Shown here: piece by piece, positions 28,206 through 37,424 of the stretch | Layout: the number at the start of each line of letters is the position of its first letter | Numbering within the stretch: position 1 is the first letter of the stretch | DNA from: Streptomyces alboniger | Lineage (GTDB): Bacteria > Actinomycetota > Actinomycetes > Streptomycetales > Streptomycetaceae | Length of the DNA stretch: 64,000 nucleotides | Reading direction: 5' to 3' | Assembly: GCF_008704395.1 (NCBI RefSeq) | Contig: NZ_CP023695.1 | Coordinates: 2,046,001 to 2,110,000, forward strand | The notes under the pieces: generated by a model | What the model saw: the letters and a program-made list of their open reading frames with translations, nothing else | Databases searched by the model: none | What the model was told of the DNA's origin: nothing | Made by a program: the position numbers and the translations under genes

Positions 28206-29572
28206 TGGCAGCCGGGGGGAGGCCGGCGGGCCCCGCCGAGGACGGCAGGGGCGGGGTGCGCACGGCTCTCGCGGGCCTGACCACCCGCGGGCGTTCCTTC
28301 CTCGCGGCCGGCGTCGCCGCCGCCGTCTGTGCCTACGTCCTCGGCCAGAGTGACCTGCTGCGCGTCGGGCTGCTGCTCGCCGTGCTGCCGCTGGTCTGCG
28401 CCGCCGTCCTCTTCCGAACCCGCTACCGCGTCGCGGGCAGCCGCAGGCTCTCCCCCTCGCGCGTGCCGGCCGGTTCGGAGGCCCGCGTGCACCTGCGCAT
28501 GGACAACGTCTCGCGGCTGCCCACGGGCCTGCTGATGCTCCAGGACCGGGTGCCGTACGTCCTCGGGCCCCGGCCCCGCTTCGTGCTCGACCGCGTCGAG
28601 GCGGGCGGGCGCCGCGAGGTGTCCTACCGCGTCCGCTCCGACCTGCGCGGCCGCTACCCGCTGGGTCCGCTGCAACTGCGCCTCGCGGACCCCTTCGGGA
28701 TGTGCGAACTGACCCGCTCCTTCTCGACGTACGACACCCTGACGGTCATCCCGCGCGTGGAGTCGCTGCCGCCGGTGCGGCTCACGGGCGAGGCCAAAGG
28801 GTACGGCGACGGGCGCAACCGCTCCCTCGCGCTCGCCGGTGAGGACGACGTCATCCCGCGCGGGTACCGCCACGGCGACGATCTGCGCCGGGTGCACTGG
28901 CGCTCCACCGCGCGCTACGGCGAGCTGATGGTGCGCCGCGAGGAGCAGCCGCAGCGGGCCCGCTGCACGGTGCTCCTGGACACCCGGGGCGCCGGCTTCC
29001 GGGGCGCGGGCCCCGACTCGGCGTTCGAGTGGGCGGTGTCGGGCGCCGCGTCCACGCTGGTGCACATGCTCGAACGGGGCTTCTCGGTAAGACTGTTGAC
29101 CGACACCGGCACCTCCGTGCCGGGCGAGGGCTCCGACGGCTTCGCGGGCGCGAGCCAGGAGTCGGCGGACGCGGCCGGGCTGATGATGGACACCCTCGCG
29201 GTGATCGACCACTCCGCCGAGGCGGGGCTCTCTCGCGCGTACGACGTGCTGCGCGGTGGCAACGAAGGCCTCCTCGTCGCCTTCCTCGGCGACCTCGACG
29301 AGGCGCAGGCGGCGGTGGCCGCCAAGATGCGCCAGCGCAGCGGCTCCGCGGTCGCCTTCGTCCTGGACAGCGCGGCCTGGGCGCTGGGGCCCGGCGGTGT
29401 GCCGTCCGGCGCCGGTGACGCGCGGGTGCGGATGCTGCGCGAGGCGGGCTGGACCGCCCTCCCCGTGCTCCCGGGGGCGAGCCTGACGGAGCTGTGGCGC
29501 CAGGCCGACCACGCGCGCACGAGCGCGGGCCCCGCGCCCGCCGCGGGGACGACGACCGGGGGCTGGGCATGA
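28202..29572 (+). CDS. DUF58 domain protein (MoxR partner)
   Basis: 456-aa membrane-associated protein. Two hydrophobic helices lie at about residues 28-70, followed by a soluble domain. The DUF58 signature IPRGYRHGDDLRRVHWRSTA is around residues 218-237, then a VWA-like fold. GTG 28202 overlaps the MoxR stop by 4 nt (an adjacent ATG at 28205 is equally possible). Known family members work with MoxR ATPases but have no assigned reaction. The C-terminus ends in an Ala/Gly/Thr-rich segment. A 67-nt gap separates it from the transglutaminase gene. Confidence 0.9.
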   Translation: MMAAGGRPAGPAEDGRGGVRTALAGLTTRGRSFLAAGVAAAVCAYVLGQSDLLRVGLLLAVLPLVCAAVLFRTRYRVAGSRRLSPSRVPAGSEARVHLRMDNVSRLPTGLLMLQDRVPYVLGPRPRFVLDRVEAGGRREVSYRVRSDLRGRYPLGPLQLRLADPFGMCELTRSFSTYDTLTVIPRVESLPPVRLTGEAKGYGDGRNRSLALAGEDDVIPRGYRHGDDLRRVHWRSTARYGELMVRREEQPQRARCTVLLDTRGAGFRGAGPDSAFEWAVSGAASTLVHMLERGFSVRLLTDTGTSVPGEGSDGFAGASQESADAAGLMMDTLAVIDHSAEAGLSRAYDVLRGGNEGLLVAFLGDLDEAQAAVAAKMRQRSGSAVAFVLDSAAWALGPGGVPSGAGDARVRMLREAGWTALPVLPGASLTELWRQADHARTSAGPAPAAGTTTGGWA

Positions 29573-29639
29573 CGACCGGGGCTGGGCACGAGGGCCGGGG
29601 GCCGCACATGCGGACGCGTACGACAGTGGGGGGACGGTC

Positions 29640-32072
29640 ATGAGTGGACGCGCGCGGCTCGCGCTGTGTGCCACCGCGGCGACGCTGATGGCCTCGGGCG
29701 CGCTGCTGCCGCTGGTCGATCCGGCGACGTGGTTCCTCCAGGCGGTGATCCTGCTGGCGGTGCAGAGCGGGGCGGGCGCGCTGGCCCGGCGGGTGCCGCT
29801 GGCCAGGGTGCTCACGGTGGCGGTGCAGGCGCTGGTGTCGCTGCTGCTGCTCACCCTGGTCTTCGCCCGCGAGCAGGCCGTCGCGGGGATCCTGCCGGGA
29901 CCCGAGGTGTTCCGTCGCTTCGGCATGCTCCTCGAAGCGGGCGGCGACGACGTCGGGCGGTACGCGATCCCGGCGCCGCTCAGCGACGGCATCAGGCTGA
30001 TGCTGGTCGGCGGGGTCCTGGTGATCGGCCTCGCGGTGGACGCGCTGGCGGTGACGTTCCGTACGGCGGCGCCCGCGGGGCTGCCGCTGCTCGCGCTGTA
30101 CTCGGTCGCGGCGGGGCTCTCCGGTGACGGCGCCGGATGGCTGTGGTTCCTGCTCGCCGCCGCCGGGTATCTGCTGCTGCTCCTCGCGGAGGGGCGGGAC
30201 CGGATCTCCGCGTGGGGCCGGGTGTTCGGCGGCGCGGCGCGCGCTCCGGGGCGGGTCTCCGGAGGCCTGGAGAGCAACACCGGAGCGATCGCCCCGGTCC
30301 GCACGGGGCGGCGCATCGGCGCCCTCGCCCTGGGCATCGCCCTCGTGGTGCCGCTCGCGCTGCCGGCTCTGGACGGCGGCCTCCTGGGCGGCTCCGGCGG
30401 CCCTGGTGGAAGCGGCTCGGGCGGCGGCGGGACGATCTCCGCCGTGAACCCCCTGGTCGCGCTCCAGGACAGTCTGAACCAGCCGGAGGACCGCGAGGTC
30501 CTCTCGTACCGCACGAACGCCGAGCGCACCGACGAGCTGTACCTGCGGATCGTCTCGCTCGACCAGTTCGACGGCACCACGTGGAAGACCACCGTCCGGC
30601 GCATCGAGGACGTGCCGTCCCCCCTGCCGGACCCCCGGGGGCTGTTCCCCGAGGTCCGCAGGACCGAGGTCCGGACGACCATCTCGGCCGCCGACGGCTA
30701 CGCGCAGAACTGGCTGCCCATGCCCTTCCCCGCCAGCCAGGTCGAGATCGACGGCCGCTGGCGGTACGAGCCGGTGGGCCGCGCGCTCGTCGGTGACCGG
30801 GGGCAGACCACGCGCGGCGCCGAGTACCAGGTCAGGAGCCTGGTCGTGGAGCCCACGGCCGAGCAGCTGGCGAACGCGTCCTCGCCCCCCTCGGACCTGC
30901 GGCGCGAGTTCACGAAGGTGCCGGACTCCCTGCCGGGAATGGTCGCGGACACCGCGCGCCAGGTCACCAAGGGCGCCTCGAACCCGTACGAGCAGGCGGT
31001 CAAGCTCCAGGACTACTTCGCCTCGGACGGCGGCTTCACGTACAACACGCAGGTGCGGGCGGGCAGTGGTCCTGCCGCGATCGAGAAGTTCCTGAAGCAG
31101 AAGGAGGGCTTCTGCGTCCACTTCTCCTTCGCGATGGCCTCCATGGCGCGCACGCTGGGCATACCGGCGCGTGTCGCGGTGGGCTTCACGCCGGGCTCCG
31201 CGCGGGCCGACGGCTCCATGTCGGTCGGGCTGCGCGACGCCCACGCCTGGCCCGAGCTGTACTTCGAGGGGGTGGGCTGGACCCGTTTCGAACCGACCCC
31301 GAGCCGCGGTTCGGTGCCCGAGTACACCCGCTCGGACGTCCCCTCCGATGACGCGAGCGACCCGGACAGCCCCGCGCCGTCCCGCGCGGCGGAGCCGTCC
31401 ACGGCGCCCTCGGCGTCCGACAGCTGCCCGCCCGACATGAGGAAGCAGGGCGGCTGCGAGAGCGCCGCCCCGCAGATCGCGGCCGGTTCGGGCGGCGACG
31501 GACCGCCCGTCGGGACGATCGTCCTGGTGGCCCTGGCGGCGCTGCTCGTCATCACGGTTCCGCTGCTGCCCCTGCTGTGGCGGACCCGCGTCCGGACGGC
31601 GCGACTGGGTTCCGGCGGCCGTACGCCCTCGGACACCGCCGCGCGGACCCTCGCGGCCTGGCGGGAGGTGACGGATACGGCCTGGGACCACGGCATTGAG
31701 CCGGACGAGTCACAGACGCCCCGGAAGGCCGCCGCGCGGATCGTCCGCATCGGGCAGCTGCCCGCGGGGCCCGCTGAGGCGGTCCACCGGGTGGCGACCT
31801 CGGTGGAACAGGTGCTCTACGCTCCGGACCCGCGGCTTCCCGTGGCGGGGCTCTCCGATGACGTACGGCGCGTACGGGAGGGGCTGCACGCCTCGTCGAC
31901 CCGTTCCGCCCGGCTGCGGGCGGCACTCGCGCCGCGTTCGGCCGCACGGGTGGTGTGGGCGGTCTCGGACCGCTGGACGGCGTTCAGCGCACGCTGGAGC
32001 GAGCGGGTCGCGAAGCGGTGGACGGCACTGACGCGGAGGCTGCCGCGAAGGGCTTCGCAGCAGGAGGGATGA
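29640..32072 (+). CDS. TgpA-like membrane transglutaminase-domain protein
   Basis: 810-aa integral membrane protein. The N-terminal third has about seven hydrophobic helices (DUF3488/TgpA N-terminal region), then a periplasmic-side transglutaminase core. The catalytic Cys is C492 in GFCVHFSFAMAS and the His is H535 in DAHAWPE. The usual third position reads WTRFEPTP, with Glu where classical transglutaminase-like proteases have Asp. One more transmembrane helix (about 620-645) precedes a DUF4129-like cytoplasmic C-terminus (residues 660-810). It may cleave or cross-link envelope proteins; this is inference. It completes the MoxR-DUF58-TgpA set. Confidence 0.9.
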   Translation: MSGRARLALCATAATLMASGALLPLVDPATWFLQAVILLAVQSGAGALARRVPLARVLTVAVQALVSLLLLTLVFAREQAVAGILPGPEVFRRFGMLLEAGGDDVGRYAIPAPLSDGIRLMLVGGVLVIGLAVDALAVTFRTAAPAGLPLLALYSVAAGLSGDGAGWLWFLLAAAGYLLLLLAEGRDRISAWGRVFGGAARAPGRVSGGLESNTGAIAPVRTGRRIGALALGIALVVPLALPALDGGLLGGSGGPGGSGSGGGGTISAVNPLVALQDSLNQPEDREVLSYRTNAERTDELYLRIVSLDQFDGTTWKTTVRRIEDVPSPLPDPRGLFPEVRRTEVRTTISAADGYAQNWLPMPFPASQVEIDGRWRYEPVGRALVGDRGQTTRGAEYQVRSLVVEPTAEQLANASSPPSDLRREFTKVPDSLPGMVADTARQVTKGASNPYEQAVKLQDYFASDGGFTYNTQVRAGSGPAAIEKFLKQKEGFCVHFSFAMASMARTLGIPARVAVGFTPGSARADGSMSVGLRDAHAWPELYFEGVGWTRFEPTPSRGSVPEYTRSDVPSDDASDPDSPAPSRAAEPSTAPSASDSCPPDMRKQGGCESAAPQIAAGSGGDGPPVGTIVLVALAALLVITVPLLPLLWRTRVRTARLGSGGRTPSDTAARTLAAWREVTDTAWDHGIEPDESQTPRKAAARIVRIGQLPAGPAEAVHRVATSVEQVLYAPDPRLPVAGLSDDVRRVREGLHASSTRSARLRAALAPRSAARVVWAVSDRWTAFSARWSERVAKRWTALTRRLPRRASQQEG

Positions 32073-32114
32073 GGTGCGGGGGTCCCCCTGTGGGCCCCCG
32101 CCGCCGAGACACAC

Positions 32115-32151
32115 GTGAGGGGTGACCGCCGAGCCGGCGGTCACCCCTCAC
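32115..32151. terminator. Bidirectional hairpin terminator
   Basis: A perfect 16-bp stem (32115-32130 with 32136-32151) and 5-nt loop lie between the convergent TgpA-like and DUF3040 genes, 42 nt past the first stop and 40 nt past the second. Confidence 0.85.
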
Positions 32152-32191
32152 ACACGCTCACATCTGTTGGGTCAGCCTTGCGGGGCCGAAC

Positions 32192-32605
32192 TCACTGACC
32201 ACCCTGCTGTTCGTCGCGGCGGCGCTGCCACCGCTGCTCGATGCGGTCCATGACGGAACGGCGCTGTCGCGTCTGCCGACGGGCCTGGGGCCCGCCCTGC
32301 GCCGCGGCCGCGCCCGAGGGCTGTTCACCCGGCTTCGGCGCCTTGCGCCAACCGGTGACGGCGAGCACCGCGCAGCCCAGCATGACGAGGAATCCCACCA
32401 CGCTGATCCAGATCTGCTGGGCGACCATTCCGGCCATGAGAAGGGCGATACCCACCAGGAAGCCGACGACCGCTTGGTAGACCCGCTTCCGGGTGTACGT
32501 ACGCAGCCCGCTTCCCTCAAGCGCTGTCGCGAACTTGGGATCTTCGGCGTACAGCGCTCGCTCCATCTGCTCGAGCATGCGCTGCTCGTGCTCCGAGAGC
32601 GGCAC
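32192..32605 (-). CDS. DUF3040 small membrane protein
   Basis: 137-aa protein. GTG 32605 follows GAGGAGG, and the product begins PLSEHEQRMLEQMERALYAE, the hallmark of DUF3040. Two hydrophobic helices (about residues 45-85) are followed by a basic Gln/Arg-rich C-terminus. DUF3040 proteins are confined to actinobacteria, including M. tuberculosis Rv2169c near the dcw cluster, and their role is unknown. A longer upstream frame exists but lacks a ribosome site. The 276 bp upstream (32606-32881) show no gene. Confidence 0.88.
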   Translation of the reverse strand: MPLSEHEQRMLEQMERALYAEDPKFATALEGSGLRTYTRKRVYQAVVGFLVGIALLMAGMVAQQIWISVVGFLVMLGCAVLAVTGWRKAPKPGEQPSGAAAAQGGPQARRQTRQRRSVMDRIEQRWQRRRDEQQGGQ

Positions 32606-32881
32606 GGAGTCCTCCTCATCGTGCAGTCGCCGGGGGCGACCGGGGGTCCCCTTCAGGATAGGCAGGGAATCGCCCCCGTGAAACCCGCCCCTCTGCGCCA
32701 ACTTCGCCAAACCGGACCTTCACATCGCTCCGGCTCACTGAAGCGTGCATTCCCCAGTGGCCGAACCGTCATGCAGGACGGTGTCCCTCGATCATACGGC
32801 GCCTGTAGCCCGTTCGGGGGGCCTGTGGCGTACTCCATCTGCGGCTGCGTCGCTGATCAGCAGGGCAGCCCCGGCCGCATC

Positions 32882-33715
32882 TCAGGCCTCGGTGGTACCG
32901 CGCGCCTCACCGAGTACGTGCAGCTGGGTGGCCACCGAGTGGAAGGCGGGCAGCTCGGCGGCGGCGGCCTCCAGCTGGAGGAGGGCCTCCATGGCGCCCG
33001 GCTCGGTGTCCACCAGGACGCCGGGGACCAGGTCGGCGAAGACCCGCACGCCGTGCACCGCGTCCACGCGCACGCCCGCGGCCTCCACCAGCTCGGTGAG
33101 CTGCTCGGCGGTGAAGCGGCGCGGCACGGGGTCGCCCGCGCCCCAGCGGCCCGCCGGGTCGGTGAGCGCCGCCTGGGCCTCCTTGAAGTGCCCGGCGAGG
33201 GCGCGCGCCAGCACGGCTCCGCCGAGGCCCGCGCCGAGCAGGCTGAGCACTCCGGAGGGCCGCAGCGCGTCGACGGCCAGGCGGACGCCTTCGGCGGGGT
33301 CGTCCACGTACTCCAGGACGCCGTGGCACAGAACGGCGTCGAAGCCGCCGCGCTCGACCACGTCGAAGAGGCCGAGCACATCGCCCTGGACTCCGCGCAC
33401 CCGCTCGGCGACGCCGGCCTCGGCGGCCCTGCGCTCCAGTGCGAACAGGGCGTTCGGGCTGGGGTCAACGACCGTGACCCGGTGGCCCAGTCCGGCGACG
33501 GGCACCGCGAAGTTGCCGCTGCCGCCTCCGGTGTCGAGCACGTCGAGTGCGGTGCGCGACTCCCGGGCGGTGACCTCCGCGCGGCGGTCGAGGGCGTCCT
33601 TCAGGACGTCCCAGACCACGGCGGTACGCAGAGACGCACGGGGGCGGGAGGGGTCGGAGCGCACCGACGCCGCGTGAGGGCGGTGGTGGGAGACGGGCGG
33701 GCGCATCGGGTCCGA
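32882..33715 (-). CDS. Class I SAM-dependent methyltransferase
   Basis: 277-aa protein with a Rossmann-type methyltransferase fold. Motif I is LDVLDTGGGSGNFAVPVAG, then the acidic loop TVVDPSPNAL, motif II VQGDVLGLFD and post-motif VLCHGVLEYVDDPAEGV, as in the CmoA/UbiE-like superfamily. I start at GTG 33715 because GAGGAG lies 9 nt upstream; the frame extends upstream without support. The substrate is unknown. It is encoded between the DUF3040 and HEPN genes, all on the minus strand. Confidence 0.87.
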   Translation of the reverse strand, partial: SDPMRPPVSHHRPHAASVRSDPSRPRASLRTAVVWDVLKDALDRRAEVTARESRTALDVLDTGGGSGNFAVPVAGLGHRVTVVDPSPNALFALERRAAEAGVAERVRGVQGDVLGLFDVVERGGFDAVLCHGVLEYVDDPAEGVRLAVDALRPSGVLSLLGAGLGGAVLARALAGHFKEAQAALTDPAGRWGAGDPVPRRFTAEQLTELVEAAGVRVDAVHGVRVFADLVPGVLVDTEPGAMEALLQLEAAAAELPAFHSVATQLHVLGEARGTTEA

Positions 33716-33815
33716 CACGGCAGTTGACTCCTCGGCGCGTGGGGTTGCGATCAACCCCACCTTATTGCCTGCCGTGCGGTGCCCCGGTCACCCGTCCCGC
33801 GGGCGCACGCGCCGG

Positions 33816-34364
33816 TCAGCCCGCGTCCGGCCGCTCCTCTCCGCGGTCCGGCCGCTCCTGCCTCGCCTGGGGCAGAACGGGCTGGAGCACCAGCATCCGC
33901 TCGACCAGGCGCAGGAACATCGCCACGTCACGGAGCAGGTCGTCGGCGTCGCGGGCGGTGGCGGCGCCCTGGATGCCCGCCTCCGCGCGGGCCCGGCGGG
34001 CGGCGCCGGAGGCGAACAGGGCGCTCCATTCGGTCAGTTCGGGGGCTATCTCGGGGAGGACTTCCCAGGCGCTGCGGATGCGCTGCCTGCGGCGCGGGCT
34101 CGTCTCGGGGCGGCCGCGCGCGGCCAGCACGGCGGCGGCGGTGCGCAGGGCGGCGAGGTGGGCGGTGGCGTAGCGCTCGTTCGGAGTGTCCAGGCGGGCG
34201 GCCTCGTCGATTCCGGCGCGGGCCTGGGCGAGCAGTTCGAGGGCGGCGGGCGGGGCGGTCGCGCGGCGCAGGACGGGGTGGACATCGCTCGCCGGGCCGG
34301 TCAGTGAGGGCGCGGGGCGCACGGCGCGGTGCCGGTGTGCGGCTGCTGCGGAAGTGCTGGCCAT
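33816..34364 (-). CDS. SAV_6107-family HEPN domain protein
   Basis: 182-aa mostly helical protein matching the Streptomyces SAV_6107-type HEPN family by its sequence and its location beside the dcw cluster. ATG 34364 follows AGGAGG. The central helix has ERYATAHLAALRTA (R64-x4-H69), which fits the R-x4-6-H motif of HEPN ribonucleases. A second helical block lies at about residues 95-165, and the tail is charged and disordered. No nucleotidyltransferase antitoxin is adjacent. Function is unknown; RNase activity is only a possibility. Confidence 0.8.
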   Translation of the reverse strand: MASTSAAAAHRHRAVRPAPSLTGPASDVHPVLRRATAPPAALELLAQARAGIDEAARLDTPNERYATAHLAALRTAAAVLAARGRPETSPRRRQRIRSAWEVLPEIAPELTEWSALFASGAARRARAEAGIQGAATARDADDLLRDVAMFLRLVERMLVLQPVLPQARQERPDRGEERPDAG

Positions 34365-34485
34365 GACGAACCTCCTGTCGTCTGTGACGGCGCGGTGGCC
34401 GTATGTGCCCATCGTGGAGTACCCCACTGACAATCGGCCTTGACCTGCTCCTTTGCCCCGGGCGGGGGTGCAGGCTTACTTTTGT

Positions 34486-34499
34486 ACTGACCAGTCAGT
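34486..34499. promoter_or_regulatory. TetR-type operator upstream of the ABC/YhgE operon
   Basis: Palindrome ACTGAC-CA-GTCAGT, 25 nt before the GTG start of the ATPase gene. The TGAC/GTCA half-sites are typical of TetR-family operators, and a TetR gene ends this operon, so autoregulation is the simplest reading. Confidence 0.6.
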
Positions 34500-34523
34500 T
34501 CAAAAGAAGGGTCTGGGGGGACT

Positions 34524-35321
34524 GTGGACGATCCGACCGACGGCGTGCACGCGGCCGCCGTCACCGCCGAGGGCCTCGGCCTCGAAGGGCCGCGCGGCTG
34601 GGCGTTCCGCGGCATCGACATCGACGCGCAGCCCGGGTCACTGATCGCGCTGGAGGGCCCCTCGGGCTCGGGCCGTACGTGTCTCCTGCTCGCTCTCACG
34701 GGACGTATGCGCGCCACCGAGGGGCACGCGCGCGTGGGGCGCTTCCGGCTGCCCAAGCAACTGGCCGCGGTGCGCCGGATCAGCGGGCTCGGGCCGGTGC
34801 CCGGCGTCACCGACCTCGACCCGGCCCTGACCGTCGCCGAGCACCTGCACGAACGGGCGCTCCTGGAGCGGCGGTTCGGCGGCCCGTTGCGGGGGCTTCT
34901 GCGCCCGCGCGCCGAGCGCAGGAACGAGACGCGGCTGCGCGTCGACACCGCGCTGACCGCCGCGGGCCTCGACATGGAGTCGCTGCCCAAGGGGCGGCGG
35001 ACGTCCGTACGCGATCTGGAGCGGCTCGAAGCCCTGCGCCTGTCCATAGCCCTCGCGTTGATCGGCCGGCCGCGCGTACTCGGCGTCGACGACACCGACC
35101 TCAAGCTCTCGGACGCCGAACGGGCCGAGGCCTGGGACCTGTTGAAGTCCATCACCGAGAACGGGACGACCGTCGTGGCGGTGTGCAGCGAGGCGCCCGA
35201 GGGCGCGGTCGTGGTGCGCACCCGCGCCCAGGAGACGGACAGCGCCACCGAGCCGGAACGGCACGGCACCGACGACGACAAGGAGACGGCGGATGCGCTC
35301 CCCGAAGCTGGCCGCGCTTGA
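34524..35321 (+). CDS. ABC-type ATP-binding protein with degenerate motifs
   Basis: 265-aa protein folded like an ABC nucleotide-binding domain. GTG 34524 follows GGGGGGA. The Walker A loop reads GPSGSGRT (45-52), with Arg in place of the catalytic Lys. The signature LSGGQ cannot be recognised; the region reads SVRDLERLEALRLSIALAL. Walker B is RVLGVDDTD, with Asp where Glu is expected. The C-terminus is charged and overlaps the start of the next gene by 29 nt. The partner YhgE/Pip gene suggests an ABC-2-like export or membrane complex. Weak or absent ATP hydrolysis is an inference from the substitutions. Confidence 0.78.
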   Translation: MDDPTDGVHAAAVTAEGLGLEGPRGWAFRGIDIDAQPGSLIALEGPSGSGRTCLLLALTGRMRATEGHARVGRFRLPKQLAAVRRISGLGPVPGVTDLDPALTVAEHLHERALLERRFGGPLRGLLRPRAERRNETRLRVDTALTAAGLDMESLPKGRRTSVRDLERLEALRLSIALALIGRPRVLGVDDTDLKLSDAERAEAWDLLKSITENGTTVVAVCSEAPEGAVVVRTRAQETDSATEPERHGTDDDKETADALPEAGRA

Positions 35322-37377
35322 GCTGAGGCGCTTCGGCAGGGGGAAGCTGCCGCGCCTCGCGCTGGTCGCGCTCCTGCTGCTGCCCCTGCTGTACGGCGCG
35401 TTGTACCTGTGCTCCTTCTGGGATCCGTACGGCCGTCTCGACCGCATCCCCGTGGCGCTGGTCAACGAGGACGACGGCGCCACCGCGCAGGGCAAGAAGC
35501 TGGAGGCGGGCGACTCCATCGTCGAGCGGCTGCGTGACAGCAAGACCTTCGAGTGGCACGAGGTGACGGACGCCGAGGCCCGCGAGGGCGTCGAGGACGG
35601 GACGTACTACCTGTCGCTGACGATGCCGTCGGACTTCAGCAAGCGCATCGCGTCGAGTTCGGGGGACTCTCCGGAGACGGGCGCTCTGCGGGTGCGTACG
35701 AACGACGCCAACAACTACATCGTCGGGCAGATCTCGCGGACGGTCTTCTCCGAGGTGCGCAGGGCGGCGTCCACCAAGGCCTCGCGCTCCTTCCTCGACA
35801 AGATCTTCATCTCGTTCTCCGACATCCACGACGAGACCCAGAAGGCCGCCGAGGGCGCCGACAAGCTCGACGGCGGCATCGGCAAGGCGAAGAAGGGGTC
35901 CAAGGACCTCGTGAACGGCCTGGGGAACGCCAAGAAGGGCAGCGGTGACCTGGCCGCGGGCATCAAGAAGCTCCACAAGGGCGCGGGTGACATCAAGAGC
36001 GGTTCGAGGCGGGTCGCGGACGGTACGCACAAGCTCGCCGGAAAGGTCAACGGCACCGCCGACAAGGGGCGGCCCTTCCTGAAGGACAACGGCAAGACGA
36101 TCGGTGACACGGCCCAGTTGGTCGCCGACTCCTCCAAGGCGATGCGCCGCAACCTCGACGACTGGGTCAAGCACGCCCCCGGGGCCGCCAGGGGGGCCAA
36201 GGAGGGCTCCAGGATCATCGGCGGCTTCTACACGAAGCACTGCGAGACGGCTCCGGTGCCCGACCCCGGCTGCGCCGAGTTCAAGAAGGTCAAGAAGGCC
36301 GCCGAGAACGTGTCGACCATCGCCGACGACATGAACACGGTGATCAAGGACCAGCGCAGCGACGCCGAGAAGCTCGACAAGCACCTGGCCGCGCTCCAGA
36401 AGAAGTCGCAGGCGCTCGCCGACCGTGCCCCGCACCTCGACGAGGACCTGGAGAAGGCCGTCACCCAGATCAACGACCTCGACAAGGGCGCGGGCAAGGT
36501 GGCCGACGGCGCCAGGAAGCTGCACACGGGCCTCGGCGACGCCAAGACCGGGGCGAAGGACCTCGACGCGGGCATCGGCAAGCTGGAGACGGGCGCGAGC
36601 GACCTCAAGAGCGGTCTGTTCAAGCTGGCCGACGGCTCGGCGAAGCTGTCCGGCGGGCTGCACGACGGCGTCAAGAAGATCCCCGACTACGGCAAGAAGG
36701 ACCGTGACGAGCGCACCGACGTCATGGCCGACCCCGTACAGCTCGCCTCGCGGTCGATGCACAATGCGCCCAACTACGGCACGGGCTTCGCGCCCTACTT
36801 CATCCCGCTGTCCCTCTGGGTCGGCGCGATGGTGGCGTACATGCTGATCCAACCGCTCAACCGGCGCGCGCTCGCCGCGGGCGCCTCCGCGTGGCGCATC
36901 GCGCTGGCCGGCTGGCTGCCGGTGGCGGCCCTCGGCGTACTCCAGACGGCGGCCCTCATGTCCGTGCTGCACTGGGGCCTCGGCCTCCAGATGGCCAGGG
37001 CGGCCGGCACCATCGGCTTCCTCTGCCTGGTCACGGCGTGCTTCGCGGCCATCGTGCAGTGGCTCAACGCCCGCTTCGGAGCGGCCGGGCGGATCCTCGT
37101 CCTCGCCGCGCTCATGCTCCAGCTGACGTCGGCGGGCGGCACCTACCCCGTACAGACGAGCCCCGGCTTCTTCGGCGCGATCCACCCCTTCCTGCCGATG
37201 AGCCACGTGGTCGACGCTCTCCGTAGGCTGATCACGGGCGGCGGCCTCGGCCCCGTCTGGCAGGCGTGCGCGGTCCTGACGGCGTTCACGCTGGGCGCCC
37301 TCGCGCTCACCGCGCTCTCCGCGCACCGCAAGCAGGTGTGGACCATGGACCGACTGCACCCGGAGCTGAGCCTGTGA
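35293..37377 (+). CDS. YhgE/Pip-family membrane protein
   Basis: 694-aa protein with an N-terminal transmembrane helix (about 21-42), a very long extracytoplasmic segment, and five to six C-terminal membrane helices (about 495-690) of ABC-2 type. The middle (about 180-470) is repetitive: units with GAxKLxxG spacing such as GLGDAKTGAKDLDAGIGKL, typical of YhgE/Pip phage-infection-protein homologues and ESX-linked proteins. ATG 35293 lies within the end of the ATPase gene. It probably forms a complex with that protein; the transported substrate is unknown. The TetR gene follows 47 nt downstream. Confidence 0.88.
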   Translation: MRSPKLAALELRRFGRGKLPRLALVALLLLPLLYGALYLCSFWDPYGRLDRIPVALVNEDDGATAQGKKLEAGDSIVERLRDSKTFEWHEVTDAEAREGVEDGTYYLSLTMPSDFSKRIASSSGDSPETGALRVRTNDANNYIVGQISRTVFSEVRRAASTKASRSFLDKIFISFSDIHDETQKAAEGADKLDGGIGKAKKGSKDLVNGLGNAKKGSGDLAAGIKKLHKGAGDIKSGSRRVADGTHKLAGKVNGTADKGRPFLKDNGKTIGDTAQLVADSSKAMRRNLDDWVKHAPGAARGAKEGSRIIGGFYTKHCETAPVPDPGCAEFKKVKKAAENVSTIADDMNTVIKDQRSDAEKLDKHLAALQKKSQALADRAPHLDEDLEKAVTQINDLDKGAGKVADGARKLHTGLGDAKTGAKDLDAGIGKLETGASDLKSGLFKLADGSAKLSGGLHDGVKKIPDYGKKDRDERTDVMADPVQLASRSMHNAPNYGTGFAPYFIPLSLWVGAMVAYMLIQPLNRRALAAGASAWRIALAGWLPVAALGVLQTAALMSVLHWGLGLQMARAAGTIGFLCLVTACFAAIVQWLNARFGAAGRILVLAALMLQLTSAGGTYPVQTSPGFFGAIHPFLPMSHVVDALRRLITGGGLGPVWQACAVLTAFTLGALALTALSAHRKQVWTMDRLHPELSL

Positions 37378-37424
37378 GTGCGGCACTGCCGGGGAGCCCG
37401 GCGAGACCTGTGAGAATCAGGACC

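Noticed and set aside
27731..30682. 983-codon open frame on the minus strand
   Set aside because: Antisense to the MoxR, DUF58 and TgpA-like genes; the product is Arg/Pro-rich with no motifs.
32606..32710. Longer DUF3040 reading frame
   Set aside because: The upstream extension lacks a ribosome site, while GTG 32605 has GAGGAGG and begins with the family N-terminus.
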